51,820 nt of DNA from Hyphomicrobiales bacterium (GCA_900470965.1 UCCS01000012.1:1-51820), one strand, 5' to 3'; positions 8,086 through 16,889 are shown, numbered from the stretch's first letter. Notes: generated from the sequence alone by a model not told the origin. Program-made: numbers and translations.

Positions 8086-9962
8086 GCACCAGAGCCGAAA
8101 TCGACCACGCACATCAGTCTTCTGCCGCCAAATCCGAGATGTTCGAGCCTGTCTTTACCGGCTGGAATCGAGCCGCTTATGGTCTTGGCATCGTCTGCTG
8201 GCTGGCAGCACTCGCTTACTTCTGGCTCTGGTGGGCTGAGCCCACTCATGTCGTTTCATGGCCGTCATTCCTGCTCGTCACCCTCATCCTTGCCTGGGTC
8301 ACCCTGATACCGGCCTATTTCATCCTGATCTTTCTGGATGCGCGGCAGGTCAGATCATCCGCCGACCTGCCAAAGGGCCGCGTCGCGATGGTGGTCACCA
8401 AGGCACCGTCCGAACCTTTCGCCGTCGTGCGCAAGACGCTTCTTGCGATGCTCGATCAGAAGGGTGTCGAGTTCGATGTCTGGCTCGCCGATGAAGATCC
8501 GTCCGATGAGGCCAAGAGATGGTGCGGGCAGCATAGTGTCATGATCTCAACCCGCAAGGGCGTCAGCGAATATCACCGCCCCGTCTGGCCGCGCCGCACG
8601 CGCTGCAAGGAAGGCAATCTCGCCTATTTCTATGATCACTTCGGCTATGAACGCTATGATTTCGTCGCCCAGTTCGATGCCGATCATGTGCCGACGCCGA
8701 CTTATCTTCGCGAGGTCCTGCGGCCCTTCGCCGATCCCGAAGTCGGCTATGTCTCGGCACCCAGCATCTGCGATGCCAATGCGGCTGAAAGCTGGGCCGC
8801 CCGCGGCAGGCTCTATGCCGAAGCGAGCCTGCATGGTTCGCTGCAGGCAGGATACAATAATGGCTGGGCGCCGCTCTGCATCGGCTCGCACTATGCCGTT
8901 CGCACGGCCGCCTTGAGGAAGATCGGCGGGCTCGGTCCCGAGCTTGCGGAAGATCATTCGACCACGCTGATGATGAATGCCGGCGGCTGGCGCGGGGTCC
9001 ATGCGGTCAATGCCATCGCCCATGGCGACGGGCCGGCGACCTTTGCCGATCTGGTGGTGCAGGAATTCCAGTGGTCCCGCAGCCTAGTGACCATCCTCCT
9101 GCATCATTCTCGCCGGCATGTCGCCCGGCTGCCGCTGAAGTTGAAGTTCCAGTTCCTGTTTTCGCAGCTCTGGTATCCGTTGTTTTCGACTTTCATGGCA
9201 GTGATGTTCCTGCTGCCGGTCGCAGCCCTGCTCACCGGCCATGTCTTCGTCAACGTCACCTATCCGGCATTCCTGCTGCATTCTCTGCCGCTTTCGATCG
9301 TGCTGACGGTATTCGCCATCTTCTGGCGCGCGTCAGGCACATTCAGGCCATACGATGCAAAGCTCTTCGGCTGGGAAGGGGTGGTCTTCATCCTGCTGCG
9401 CTGGCCTTGGTCGCTTGCCGGCACCCTCGCTGCCGCACGCGATCACGTCACCGGTTCCTTCGTGGATTTCCGCATCACCCCGAAGGGTGATCAGGGACAG
9501 CGCACATTGCCGGCGCGGATAATGGCACCATACATCGCACTATTGGGCATTTGTGCTGCGGCCATGGTTTTTGCTGCCGATGGCGATGGTGCGCGTGGCT
9601 TCCAGATCTTCGCGGCGCTCAACCTGTTGATCTATGTATCGCTCGTAATCCTGGTTGTCGTCCGTCACGCCGTCGAGAACGGTCAGTCCCTTTTGCCGCA
9701 AGTATACGGCCTGCGGTTTACCGCCTCCGCCGGTCTCGTCGCCTGCCTGGTCGGCGGGGCGCAACTCGGCAACCACGGGCTAGCTGCCATGGAAGCGCTT
9801 TCGCACGGCCAGCCCTTCGTCACCTTTACCGAGTCGCAATTTGCTGTGGCGGGTGCAGGGCTCGGCGGAGGCAAGACCAGGATCGTGAAATTCCGTCTCA
9901 AATGGCACGGTTTTGAAGCCGGCCGTGAACGAAGGGATGGTGGGGAGAGCAGAAATGCGTGA
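8082..9962 (+). CDS. Membrane glycosyltransferase family 2 polysaccharide synthase (ApsA-like)
   Basis: The 626-aa processive-type GT2 has two N-terminal membrane helices (about 31-51 and 62-85). The cytoplasmic catalytic domain carries DVWLADED (132-139), FDADHV (198-203, the DxD), AEDHS (289-293, general-base region) and QEFQWSRS (327-334, the QxxRW-like box). More membrane helices follow at about 355-385, 390-415, 425-445, 475-495, 505-525 and 540-560. This is the architecture of cellulose/hyaluronan-type synthases that polymerise and export a glycan. No PilZ domain is visible at the C-terminus, so c-di-GMP is not bound there in the known way. Directly behind uxs-uxe it probably uses UDP-xylose or UDP-arabinose. 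The order matches the S. meliloti operon uxs1-uxe-apsA; assignment as ApsA is by context and recalled literature. Confidence 0.85.
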   Translation: MSTRAEIDHAHQSSAAKSEMFEPVFTGWNRAAYGLGIVCWLAALAYFWLWWAEPTHVVSWPSFLLVTLILAWVTLIPAYFILIFLDARQVRSSADLPKGRVAMVVTKAPSEPFAVVRKTLLAMLDQKGVEFDVWLADEDPSDEAKRWCGQHSVMISTRKGVSEYHRPVWPRRTRCKEGNLAYFYDHFGYERYDFVAQFDADHVPTPTYLREVLRPFADPEVGYVSAPSICDANAAESWAARGRLYAEASLHGSLQAGYNNGWAPLCIGSHYAVRTAALRKIGGLGPELAEDHSTTLMMNAGGWRGVHAVNAIAHGDGPATFADLVVQEFQWSRSLVTILLHHSRRHVARLPLKLKFQFLFSQLWYPLFSTFMAVMFLLPVAALLTGHVFVNVTYPAFLLHSLPLSIVLTVFAIFWRASGTFRPYDAKLFGWEGVVFILLRWPWSLAGTLAAARDHVTGSFVDFRITPKGDQGQRTLPARIMAPYIALLGICAAAMVFAADGDGARGFQIFAALNLLIYVSLVILVVVRHAVENGQSLLPQVYGLRFTASAGLVACLVGGAQLGNHGLAAMEALSHGQPFVTFTESQFAVAGAGLGGGKTRIVKFRLKWHGFEAGRERRDGGESRNA

Positions 9963-9972
9963 GGAGGATAAA

Positions 9973-10482
9973 ATGAGCATGACAATACGATTGACGGGAG
10001 GAGTGCTGGCTCTGTGCCTCGGCCTCATCCTCCCGATGGGTGCGCTCGCATCAGAAAAGACGAAAGCACCGACGCCGACGCCACTGAATGCCGGCGAACT
10101 CTACGTCATCTACGCCGACAAGACCTGGACCTGGGACACGGGTGGCGGACGTTTCATTGGCGAGGGTAGGCATTTCGTCGCCTGGGTCGACAATGGCGGC
10201 AAACAGTCTTTCGCCGAGGGCCGCTGGGTCGTCGATGATCTCGGTCAGCTGTGCATGCGCGCGACCTGGACCAATAATGAGGGGGCGGCACGTGCCAGTA
10301 CCTGCTTCGGCCACCGCAAGATCGGCAACACGATCTATCAGCGGCGTCAGCCGAGCGGGGACTGGTACGTGTTCCGGCACGCTTCCACGAAAGCCGATGA
10401 TGAGTTCCGGAAGCTGGTCCCGGCAGACACGGTGAGCCTGAAAGCCAAAGAGCTGAAACAGGTTCTCGCGACCGATAAATAG
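9973..10482 (+). CDS. DUF995-family exported protein
   Basis: The 169-aa protein has a Sec signal peptide (hydrophobic core LTGGVLALCLGLILPMGALA, cleavage after about residue 25). The mature domain has a Trp- and Gly-rich beta pattern typical of DUF995: TWTWDTGGGRFIGEGRHFVAW, EGRWVVDD, LCMRATW, TCFGHRK and GDWYVFR. Three ATGs lie close together; 9973 is preferred because GAGGAGG stands about 7 nt before it. It lies 10 bp after the GT2 gene and 20 bp before the hydrolase gene, within the same operon. In the S. meliloti APS operon hypothetical exported proteins (apsH) occupy such positions. A periplasmic accessory role in glycan export is inference. Confidence 0.75.
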   Translation: MSMTIRLTGGVLALCLGLILPMGALASEKTKAPTPTPLNAGELYVIYADKTWTWDTGGGRFIGEGRHFVAWVDNGGKQSFAEGRWVVDDLGQLCMRATWTNNEGAARASTCFGHRKIGNTIYQRRQPSGDWYVFRHASTKADDEFRKLVPADTVSLKAKELKQVLATDK

Positions 10483-10502
10483 CCGAAGGGGAGGAAAAGA
10501 CT

Positions 10503-11477
10503 ATGAAAACCCTGGCGAAGAAAATCTCGACGGCAACAATCGCGATGCTTCTGCTCGGCGTTGCCGACTTGTCGCACCGAAGCGAGGCGCAGAACGCCAC
10601 CGCCGTCATGAATGCGGGTGCCCAGACGATCACCGACAAGACGATCACCGACAAGCGGCCCGCCATTCATGCCGATGGCATCAAGTTTGGTGCTTACGAC
10701 CCGCATGGCGATTTCGGCACACAGCAGAGCGTGACGACAGAGCACCTCTTTCTTCCATGGGAAGACGTCGATCTCGAAACGCTGCGTGTGGCGGATGCCT
10801 ATGCGCTGGCGAGAGGCCGCAACCTGCTGATCACGGTGGAACCCTGGTCGTGGGATGTGGACTGGCGGCTGACGTCAGATGCACTTCGCTGGAAGCTGTT
10901 TCACGGCGACTACGATGCGAATATGCGGGCAATTGCCAGGATGATCGCCCAGTTGAAAAGCCCGGTCATCGTCCGCTGGGGACAGGAAATGGAAGACGAC
11001 TCCGGCCGCTTTTCGTGGTCCGGCTGGAATCCTCCTGAATATATAGCCGCCTACAGGCGCATGATGGATATCGTGCGGCAGGAGGCGCCCGGTGCGAAAC
11101 TCATGTGGTCGCCGAAGGGAAAACCCGGCCTTAATGCCTACTACCCCGGCGACACCTATGTCGATTTCGTCGGCCTGTCCGTTTTCGGCCTGGAGCCCTA
11201 CGACAAAATCGCTCACAACGGCCCGCGAACCTTCACCGAGGCATTGAAGCCAGGCTACGACCTTGTCGCCCAATACGGCAAACCCATCTGGGTGGCCGAA
11301 CTCGGCTATGAGGGCAGCGATGCCTACATCAAGCCGTGGATGGAGACTGCGACGCTCAAGCAGAGCGATTTTCCTGACCTTCAGGAGGTCGTCTACTTCA
11401 ATGACCGCGACGTGCACGCCTGGCCGTTCAATCTCGGGCGGCCCGACTGGCGGGTCATTGACGACGCCAGCAACTGA
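10503..11477 (+). CDS. Secreted glycoside hydrolase, GH26-like (ApsE-like endoglycanase)
   Basis: The 324-aa protein has a signal peptide (1-29, SEAQ cleavage region) and a TIM-barrel hydrolase domain. Likely catalytic residues are E162 in VIVRWGQEMED (acid/base, equivalent to the RxxHEM motif of GH26) and E266 in PIWVAELGYEG (nucleophile). SWSGWNPPEY and DFVGLSVFG are also typical of GH26/GH5-like barrels. AAGGGGAGGAAAAGACT precedes the start. It ends the uxs-uxe-GT2-DUF995 operon. Polysaccharide synthase loci commonly carry a periplasmic hydrolase that trims or releases the polymer, as cellulose operons do. The leader of the mature region contains a tandem TITDK-TITDK. Specific substrate unknown; a pentose-containing polymer is the contextual guess. 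Confidence 0.8.
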   Translation: MKTLAKKISTATIAMLLLGVADLSHRSEAQNATAVMNAGAQTITDKTITDKRPAIHADGIKFGAYDPHGDFGTQQSVTTEHLFLPWEDVDLETLRVADAYALARGRNLLITVEPWSWDVDWRLTSDALRWKLFHGDYDANMRAIARMIAQLKSPVIVRWGQEMEDDSGRFSWSGWNPPEYIAAYRRMMDIVRQEAPGAKLMWSPKGKPGLNAYYPGDTYVDFVGLSVFGLEPYDKIAHNGPRTFTEALKPGYDLVAQYGKPIWVAELGYEGSDAYIKPWMETATLKQSDFPDLQEVVYFNDRDVHAWPFNLGRPDWRVIDDASN

Positions 11478-11495
11478 GCCGATATCGCCAATGAG

Positions 11496-11520
11496 AAAGG
11501 CCCGCTGGTGGCGGGCCTTT
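11496..11520. terminator. Bidirectional intrinsic terminator
   Basis: AAAGGCCCGC / GCGGGCCTTT forms a perfect 10-bp stem with a 5-nt loop between the convergent hydrolase gene (stop 11477) and the sugar-binding protein gene (stop 11542). A/T ends on both sides let it serve both strands. Confidence 0.85.
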
Positions 11521-11541
11521 GCCTGTTCAGACTGAGTATGA

Positions 11542-12828
11542 TTAACCCTTGAGGGTGCCCTTGCCGATTTCGACAAGCTTGGTTGCGGCATCGGCTACCG
11601 AGATGCGCTCGAATGCGAGCTCGTCGCAGGTCGGACGAAGGACACGCTGGTCGAATTCGGTTGCGCCCATCGGTACCGGCCGCGGATATTCGCCGACCTG
11701 ATCCTTGAGCAGATTGACGTACTTGACTGTTTCCTGCTCCGTCGGGTTGAGCTGTGGCAGGATAGCTTCACGAACCGCCGGCGACATCGGCACGCCACGT
11801 TCCACACCGAGAATCTTGCCCGCTTCCGGATCGTTGACGAAGAAACTGATGAACTTTGCGGCGGCTTCCCCCTGCTTGGTCGTGGCACCCACGCTCCAGA
11901 TCAGTGCCGGGCGATAATAGTGGCCTGATGGACCGCCCTTCTTCTCGCGCGGCAGCATGGTGATGCCCAGCTTGTTCTTGATGATGAGCTGGTAGCCGAC
12001 CATCTGGTTGGAGTAGGCCATGCCAATCACCGATTTGCCAAGGCCGAGGCAGTTGGTGTCGATGGTGTTCTGGTCCAGCGTCTGAACGTCGGCGGCGACG
12101 GTGCCGCCTGCCTTGCGCAGCTTTTCCCAGTAGTCGAACCATTCCTTGGCATCGTCGACTGTGAAGCCGAGACCGACGCTCTCCTTGGCGAAGACGCTCT
12201 TGCCGCGCTGGCGCAGCCAGGCGTCGAAGACATAATTGTAGCGCGCCGCATAGGGGCCGCCACCCTTGCCGGAGGCTTTGCCGAGTTCCACGGCGAGCTT
12301 GGCATACTCATCCCAGGTGAGATCGGGCGTCGGTAGCGGAATGCCCGCCTTTTCGAATTCGACGGTGTCGAAGAACATCGCGAAGGAATTGAGGCCGAGG
12401 CCGACACCATAGAGCTTGCCGTCAACCGTGGTCAGTTTCAGCATATCGGCGCCGAAGTTGTCGACCTTCAGCGTCGAAGGCACGAATTCATCGAGCGGCA
12501 GGCAGGCACCGCGTTTGGAATAGTCGGAGATTGTGCCCGGCTCGAGCTGGAAGACGTCGGCAATCGCACGGCCGGCCATTTGCGTGGCCAGCTTCGTCCA
12601 GTAGCCGTCGCCCGAAAGCGACTCGCCGACAATAGTGACACCCGGTGTCTTCGACTGATAGAGTTTGGCAACTTCCAGCGTGCGCTTGGCGCGGTCGTTG
12701 GAACCCCACCACATGGCGCGAAGCGAAGCGTCCTCGGCAAATGCGGGGATCGAGCTGCCGGCGCCAAAGGCAAGGCCGGCCGCGGCACCCGCGGTTCCCA
12801 TCAAGAATGAACGGCGATTGACCTGCAT
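11542..12828 (-). CDS. ABC sugar transporter substrate-binding protein (family 1), orphan
   Basis: The 428-aa periplasmic binding protein has a Tat-like signal (NRRSFLMG at 4-11, hydrophobic core, cleavage after A31 in AFA-ED). AGGAGG lies 5 nt before the ATG at 12828, so the start is secure even though the frame stays open far upstream. The WWGS start of the mature domain, YWTKLATQMAGR, VFQLEPG and KILGVERGVP are typical of extracellular solute-binding family 1 (oligosaccharide uptake). It is a close paralogue of the binding protein at 22511-23797, of identical length. No permease or ATPase gene is adjacent, so it probably borrows a transporter. It is transcribed divergently from the LacI gene, whose product likely controls it. 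Confidence 0.9.
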   Translation of the reverse strand: MQVNRRSFLMGTAGAAAGLAFGAGSSIPAFAEDASLRAMWWGSNDRAKRTLEVAKLYQSKTPGVTIVGESLSGDGYWTKLATQMAGRAIADVFQLEPGTISDYSKRGACLPLDEFVPSTLKVDNFGADMLKLTTVDGKLYGVGLGLNSFAMFFDTVEFEKAGIPLPTPDLTWDEYAKLAVELGKASGKGGGPYAARYNYVFDAWLRQRGKSVFAKESVGLGFTVDDAKEWFDYWEKLRKAGGTVAADVQTLDQNTIDTNCLGLGKSVIGMAYSNQMVGYQLIIKNKLGITMLPREKKGGPSGHYYRPALIWSVGATTKQGEAAAKFISFFVNDPEAGKILGVERGVPMSPAVREAILPQLNPTEQETVKYVNLLKDQVGEYPRPVPMGATEFDQRVLRPTCDELAFERISVADAATKLVEIGKGTLKG

Positions 12829-12915
12829 TGATTTCCTCCTGTGTCCGATGCCCGGTGCCATCCTCCAATGATCTTTCCAGGCGTTCCGGAGGCTAGAGTA
12901 CGCAAAAAATTTCTC

Positions 12916-12960
12916 TTTGCAAGAATTTATGATTATCTTGCAAATTTGCATAATTTGCAT
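12916..12960. promoter_or_regulatory. Inverted and direct repeats, candidate LacI operator region
   Basis: TTTGCAAGA (12916-12924) and TCTTGCAAA (12936-12944) are perfect 9-bp inverted repeats with an 11-nt spacer. They run directly into two tandem copies of AATTTGCAT (12943-12951 and 12952-12960). The block lies in the A+T-rich gap between the divergent binding-protein and lacI-type genes. It is a natural place for binding by the LacI-family product and for the two promoters. Exact promoter hexamers could not be fixed. Confidence 0.55.
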
Positions 12961-12972
12961 AATCTTTGCCAC

Positions 12973-14016
12973 ATGAACGAGATCAAAATGAATGAGATCA
13001 AGACCAGGCGACCGCGACAGGCCGATATTGCCAGTCTGGCCGGTGTTTCGGTTTCCACGGTATCGCGGGTGCTCGCCAATGAACCGGGCATAAGCGAAAG
13101 CGTGCGGCGGCACATTTTGAAGGTCGCTGCCGAACATGGCTATCCGGTGAAGACTGTTTCGGAGAGCGTTCCGGGCGGGCTTGCCCTGATTGCCAGCGAC
13201 GGAGCAACCGGTGGCCTCAGCGTATTCTACGAATCGATCGTTGAGGGCCTCCGCGCCGGTGCCGCCGATGCCGGCATGCCTTTCGAAGTGCGGCTCGTGC
13301 GCGAGGACCGCACCACGCCTGACGTCGTCGGCGAGTATATGCAGACGGCGCAAGCCGAAGGGCTTTTCCTCGTCGGCATCGATCCCAGTGATACGCTGTG
13401 GGCCTGGCTGGAAGAGACGGGAACACCGACCGTTCTCGTCAACGGTACCGATCCGCGCCTGCGCCTCGATGGTGTCTCCCCCTCCAATTTCTTCGGCGCC
13501 TACGAGGCGACGAGCCGGCTCACCAAAGCCGGTCATCGCCGTATCCTGCACCTCACCGGCTCGCATCGCCACACGATCCGCGAACGTGTGCGAGGCTTCG
13601 AGGCGGCGATTGCCGCGGTTCCCGGTGCCGAAGGCCGGCTCGTTCCGCTCACCTTCCAGGGCAGCGCCAGCCGCGAGGCGCATGAGCGCACAGTCGCGAT
13701 GCTCGCGGAGGATCCCGGATACACGGCGGCCTTCTGCATGAATGATTTCATTGCCGTCGGCGTGCTCGAAGCCGTCACCGAAGCAGGCCTTCGCGTTCCC
13801 GAGGATTTCGCGATCGTCGGCTTCGATGACCTGCCCTGTGCCGTCATGACCAATCCCAGGCTTTCTACCATGCGCGTCGACCGCGCGGCGCTTGGCCGCG
13901 AGGCCGTCTCCCTTCTGATTTCCCGCTACCGCGACAGGACCGCTCCCGCCCGCCATATCTGCCAGGCGGTCGTTCCCGTTGCCGGAGGCACTGTTCCTGA
14001 TACCGACAAGCTGTGA
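12973..14016 (+). CDS. LacI-family transcriptional regulator
   Basis: The 347-aa regulator has the N-terminal LacI helix-turn-helix and hinge (RPRQADIASLAGVSVSTVSR, VLANEPGISESVRRHIL) and a periplasmic-binding-protein-like effector domain (ALIASDGATGG, GLFLVGIDPSD, HRRILHLTGS, FCMNDFIAVGVLEAV, VPEDFAIVGFDD). Effectors are usually a sugar or sugar derivative. The start is ambiguous: ATG at 12973 and ATG at 12988 begin a tandem MNEIK-MNEIK duplication, and neither has a clear Shine-Dalgarno sequence. It is followed with no gap by the DUF2264 gene and is divergent from the binding-protein gene, suggesting control of both sides. Confidence 0.9.
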   Translation: MNEIKMNEIKTRRPRQADIASLAGVSVSTVSRVLANEPGISESVRRHILKVAAEHGYPVKTVSESVPGGLALIASDGATGGLSVFYESIVEGLRAGAADAGMPFEVRLVREDRTTPDVVGEYMQTAQAEGLFLVGIDPSDTLWAWLEETGTPTVLVNGTDPRLRLDGVSPSNFFGAYEATSRLTKAGHRRILHLTGSHRHTIRERVRGFEAAIAAVPGAEGRLVPLTFQGSASREAHERTVAMLAEDPGYTAAFCMNDFIAVGVLEAVTEAGLRVPEDFAIVGFDDLPCAVMTNPRLSTMRVDRAALGREAVSLLISRYRDRTAPARHICQAVVPVAGGTVPDTDKL

Positions 14017-14019
14017 GTG

Positions 14020-15882
14020 ATGCCGATGACCTATGATCCCGCCAGCGCCAATCCGCTTGCAGGCAATCCGCTGAAGACCCGCGCCGACATGATCCGCGCT
14101 GTCAACGATCTCTTCAATCCGCTGCTGCCCTTCTTCTCCGATGGCAATGCCCGTGTTCGCCTCGATGGCGCCGGCGCTCATTTCGACCGGGCCGCTGCTG
14201 ATCTTGAAGGTTTCGCACGTCCACTCTGGGGTCTTGCACCGCTCGGCGCCGGCAAGAATGATTTCGCCCATTGGCACCGCTTTGCCGAGGGGCTCGCCAA
14301 TGGCTGCGATCCGTCCCATCCTGAATATTGGGGCACGGTCAATGCACGCGACCAGCGCATGGTGGAGCTCGCCGCCCTCGGTTTTGCCCTGGCGCTGGTA
14401 CCCGATAAGATCTGGGAGCCGCTCGACAAGCGCGCTCGCGACAATATCGTTGCCTATTTCAAGCATGTCCGGCAGTTCGACTATGCTGACAACAACTGGA
14501 AATTCTTCCGGATCTTCGTCGATATCGCTCTCGACCGACTCGGCGCCGATTTCGACCGCAGCCTGACCAAGCAATATCTTGAGGAACTCGAAGGTTTCTA
14601 CATTGGCGACGGCTGGTATCGTGACGGCAATATCCGCCGCATCGACCACTACATTCCCTTCGCAATGCATTTCTACGGCTTGATCTATTCCAAGCTGGTC
14701 GATGACGACTATGCCAAACGCTACCGCGAGCGTGCCGTCCTCTTCGCCAAGGATTTCCGCCATTGGTTTGCGCCCGATGGCGCGACAATCCCCTTCGGCC
14801 GCAGCCTCACCTATCGTTTCGCCTGTGCCGGTTTCTGGTCGGCGCTCGCCTTCGCCGATCTGGAGGCGTTGCCTTGGGGCGAGGTCAAGCATCTCTGCCT
14901 CGAGCATCTGCGCTGGTGGCGGGACAAGCCGATCGCCAGCCACGATGGCGTTCTCTCCATTGGCTTCGGCTACCCGAACCTCTTGATGTCAGAGAGTTAT
15001 AATTCTGCCGGCTCACCCTACTGGGCCTTCAAGGCCTTCCTGCCGCTCGCCATTGCCGAGGATCATCCCTTCTGGACCGCAGAGGAAAAGGCGCCTGAGC
15101 AAACCCCCGAGGTCGTTCCGCAGCGTCATCCGGGCATGGTGGTCATGCGTGCCGGCAATGATGTCGTGGCGCTCTCGTCTGGTCAGGAAAATCTGCAGAT
15201 GCGCCTCGGCACGGAGAAATATGCAAAATTCGCCTATTCCGCCCGCTACGGTTTCAGCGTCGAGGCTGACGAGCGAGCCTTCGCACTTGGCGCCTTCGAT
15301 TCCGCACTCGCCTTCAGCGATGACGGCCTGCATTACCGCGTCCGCGAAACCAATGAAGAAGCGAAGATCGCCGGCGACATCCTTTACTCCAGATGGACAG
15401 CCTTCAAGGATGTGAAGGTCGAAACCTGGCTCGTACCATCGGCCCCGTGGCATATCCGCGTCCACCGCATCACAACACCACGCTCGCTGCAGACCGCGGA
15501 AGGCGGTTTTGCGATTGCCAAACGTGATCTTGATGCGGACACGCTTTCAGCGGCTGAAGGCTCGGCCCATGCGATCGGCGAAGTGGATTTCACCGGCATC
15601 GTCGACCTCGGTTCTTCGATCAAGCGAAACGGCCTTGCTCAGAAGGCGCTGCCGAATACCAACTTGATCGTTTCCAAGACGCTCGTGCCCCAGCTCCGCG
15701 GTGAGATTCCGGCCGGCGAAACAGTTCTGGTCGCGGCTGTACTCGCGTTGAACGATCCGGCTGCCGTATCGGGGGCATGGACCGCGCCGCCGAAAGCACC
15801 CGATATCGCTGTGCTCCGGAAGCTGGTCAGCGAGAAGGGCGTGACCGTCAGCGCCATCGAAGCGCCAGGACATATGCCATGA
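14020..15882 (+). CDS. DUF2264-domain protein, probable glycan-active enzyme
   Basis: About 620 aa, cytoplasmic (no signal peptide). The sequence matches the DUF2264 type: an N-terminal alpha/alpha-barrel-like half (ARPLWGLAPLGAGK, GFALALVPDKIW, NNWKFFRIFVDIAL, GDGWYRDGNIRRIDHYIPFAMHFYG, IPFGRSLTYRFACAGFW) and a C-terminal beta-rich half (VVMRAGNDVVALSSGQ, KYAKFAYSARYGFSVEAD, SRWTAFKDVKVETWLVPS). I recall members being linked to uronic-acid glycan breakdown (a glucuronidase-type family), but I am not certain. Possible starts are GTG 14017, ATG 14020 and ATG 14026; the LacI stop ends at 14016. It overlaps the following dehydrogenase gene by ATGA. With the LacI regulator and orphan sugar-binding protein it should act on an imported oligosaccharide. 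Confidence 0.75.
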   Translation: MPMTYDPASANPLAGNPLKTRADMIRAVNDLFNPLLPFFSDGNARVRLDGAGAHFDRAAADLEGFARPLWGLAPLGAGKNDFAHWHRFAEGLANGCDPSHPEYWGTVNARDQRMVELAALGFALALVPDKIWEPLDKRARDNIVAYFKHVRQFDYADNNWKFFRIFVDIALDRLGADFDRSLTKQYLEELEGFYIGDGWYRDGNIRRIDHYIPFAMHFYGLIYSKLVDDDYAKRYRERAVLFAKDFRHWFAPDGATIPFGRSLTYRFACAGFWSALAFADLEALPWGEVKHLCLEHLRWWRDKPIASHDGVLSIGFGYPNLLMSESYNSAGSPYWAFKAFLPLAIAEDHPFWTAEEKAPEQTPEVVPQRHPGMVVMRAGNDVVALSSGQENLQMRLGTEKYAKFAYSARYGFSVEADERAFALGAFDSALAFSDDGLHYRVRETNEEAKIAGDILYSRWTAFKDVKVETWLVPSAPWHIRVHRITTPRSLQTAEGGFAIAKRDLDADTLSAAEGSAHAIGEVDFTGIVDLGSSIKRNGLAQKALPNTNLIVSKTLVPQLRGEIPAGETVLVAAVLALNDPAAVSGAWTAPPKAPDIAVLRKLVSEKGVTVSAIEAPGHMP

Positions 15883-16889
15883 GCCGTGCTGCCATCGTCC
15901 TCGCCATGCAGCCTTCCCGCACGGAGCATGTGTTGCCCGAGGCGGTCCTTCACCGGCTGGATGGCATCGGGCGCCTGCTCGATGCCGAACCGCTTCAGCA
16001 CTTCGACGACGAGCGGGCGAAGCGACTGCTCTCCGAGGCGGAAATCCTGATCACAGGCTGGGGTGCACCCTATGTTGGTCGCGAGGTTCTGGCGCTTGCG
16101 CCGAAATTGAAGCTCGTCGTTCATGCGGCGGGAACGGTGAAGGGCCTCGTCGATCCCGGCATTTTCGAGGCCGGCGTCGTCGTCAGTCATGCGGCCGAGG
16201 CCAATGCCGTGCCGGTCGCCGAATTCACGCTCGCCGCAATCATCTTTGCCGGCAAACATGTCTTCCGTTTCCGCGACCTCTATGTCGGCGACCGCCATCG
16301 CGATCGCACCCATCCGATGCAGCGTGAGGCCATCGGCAATTATCGCCGCACGGTGGGCATCATCGGTGCGTCACGCATCGGTCGCCGCGTTATCGATCTG
16401 CTGAAGCCCTTCGATTACAGGGTACTGCTCTTCGATCCGACCATCGATGCCGGTCAGGCGCGTGGAATGGGCGTGTATAAGGTGGAACTCGACGATCTCA
16501 TGCGTCATTCGGATATCGTCTCCCTCCACGCGCCATCACTGCCGTCCACCTACCATATGATCGATGCCGCAAAACTGGCGCTGATGAAGGATGGCGCGAC
16601 GCTGATCAATACCGCGCGTGGCGCGCTGATCGATGAGGACGCTTTGCTTGAGGTGCTGAAGACCGGCCGTATCGACGCCATTATCGATGTGACCGATCCC
16701 GAAATACCGGGACCGGAATCTACGTTTTACGACCTGCCCAACGTCTTCCTGACACCGCATATCGCCGGTGCTGTCGGCCTCGAGCGCACTCGCCTCGGTG
16801 AAATGGCAGCGGATGAGGCTGAACGCTTCATCAAAGTCGAGCCTCTGCTTTACCGGCTCACCCTCGAAAACCTGGAAAATACCGCCTGA
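15879..16889 (+). CDS. D-isomer 2-hydroxyacid dehydrogenase family protein
   Basis: The 336-aa NAD(P)-dependent dehydrogenase has the Rossmann motif GIIGASRIGRR (160-170), INTARGALIDEDAL (243-256, catalytic R247), the acidic residue region DVTDPEIPGPE (270-280) and TPHIAGAVG (292-300, catalytic H294). These are the R-E-H features of the PGDH/glyoxylate reductase family. The start at 15879 is fixed by a 4-bp ATGA overlap with the DUF2264 gene, so the two are translationally coupled. Substrate unknown; family members linked to sugar operons reduce or oxidise 2-keto or 2-hydroxy acids derived from sugar breakdown. It converges on the Gfo/Idh/MocA gene with a 6-bp gap. Confidence 0.85.
   Translation: MSRAAIVLAMQPSRTEHVLPEAVLHRLDGIGRLLDAEPLQHFDDERAKRLLSEAEILITGWGAPYVGREVLALAPKLKLVVHAAGTVKGLVDPGIFEAGVVVSHAAEANAVPVAEFTLAAIIFAGKHVFRFRDLYVGDRHRDRTHPMQREAIGNYRRTVGIIGASRIGRRVIDLLKPFDYRVLLFDPTIDAGQARGMGVYKVELDDLMRHSDIVSLHAPSLPSTYHMIDAAKLALMKDGATLINTARGALIDEDALLEVLKTGRIDAIIDVTDPEIPGPESTFYDLPNVFLTPHIAGAVGLERTRLGEMAADEAERFIKVEPLLYRLTLENLENTA

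Noticed and set aside
12829..14943. Very long minus-strand frame extending the sugar-binding protein upstream over the LacI and DUF2264 genes
   Set aside because: The real start at 12828 has AGGAGG and a Tat signal. The extension is antisense to two well-supported genes.
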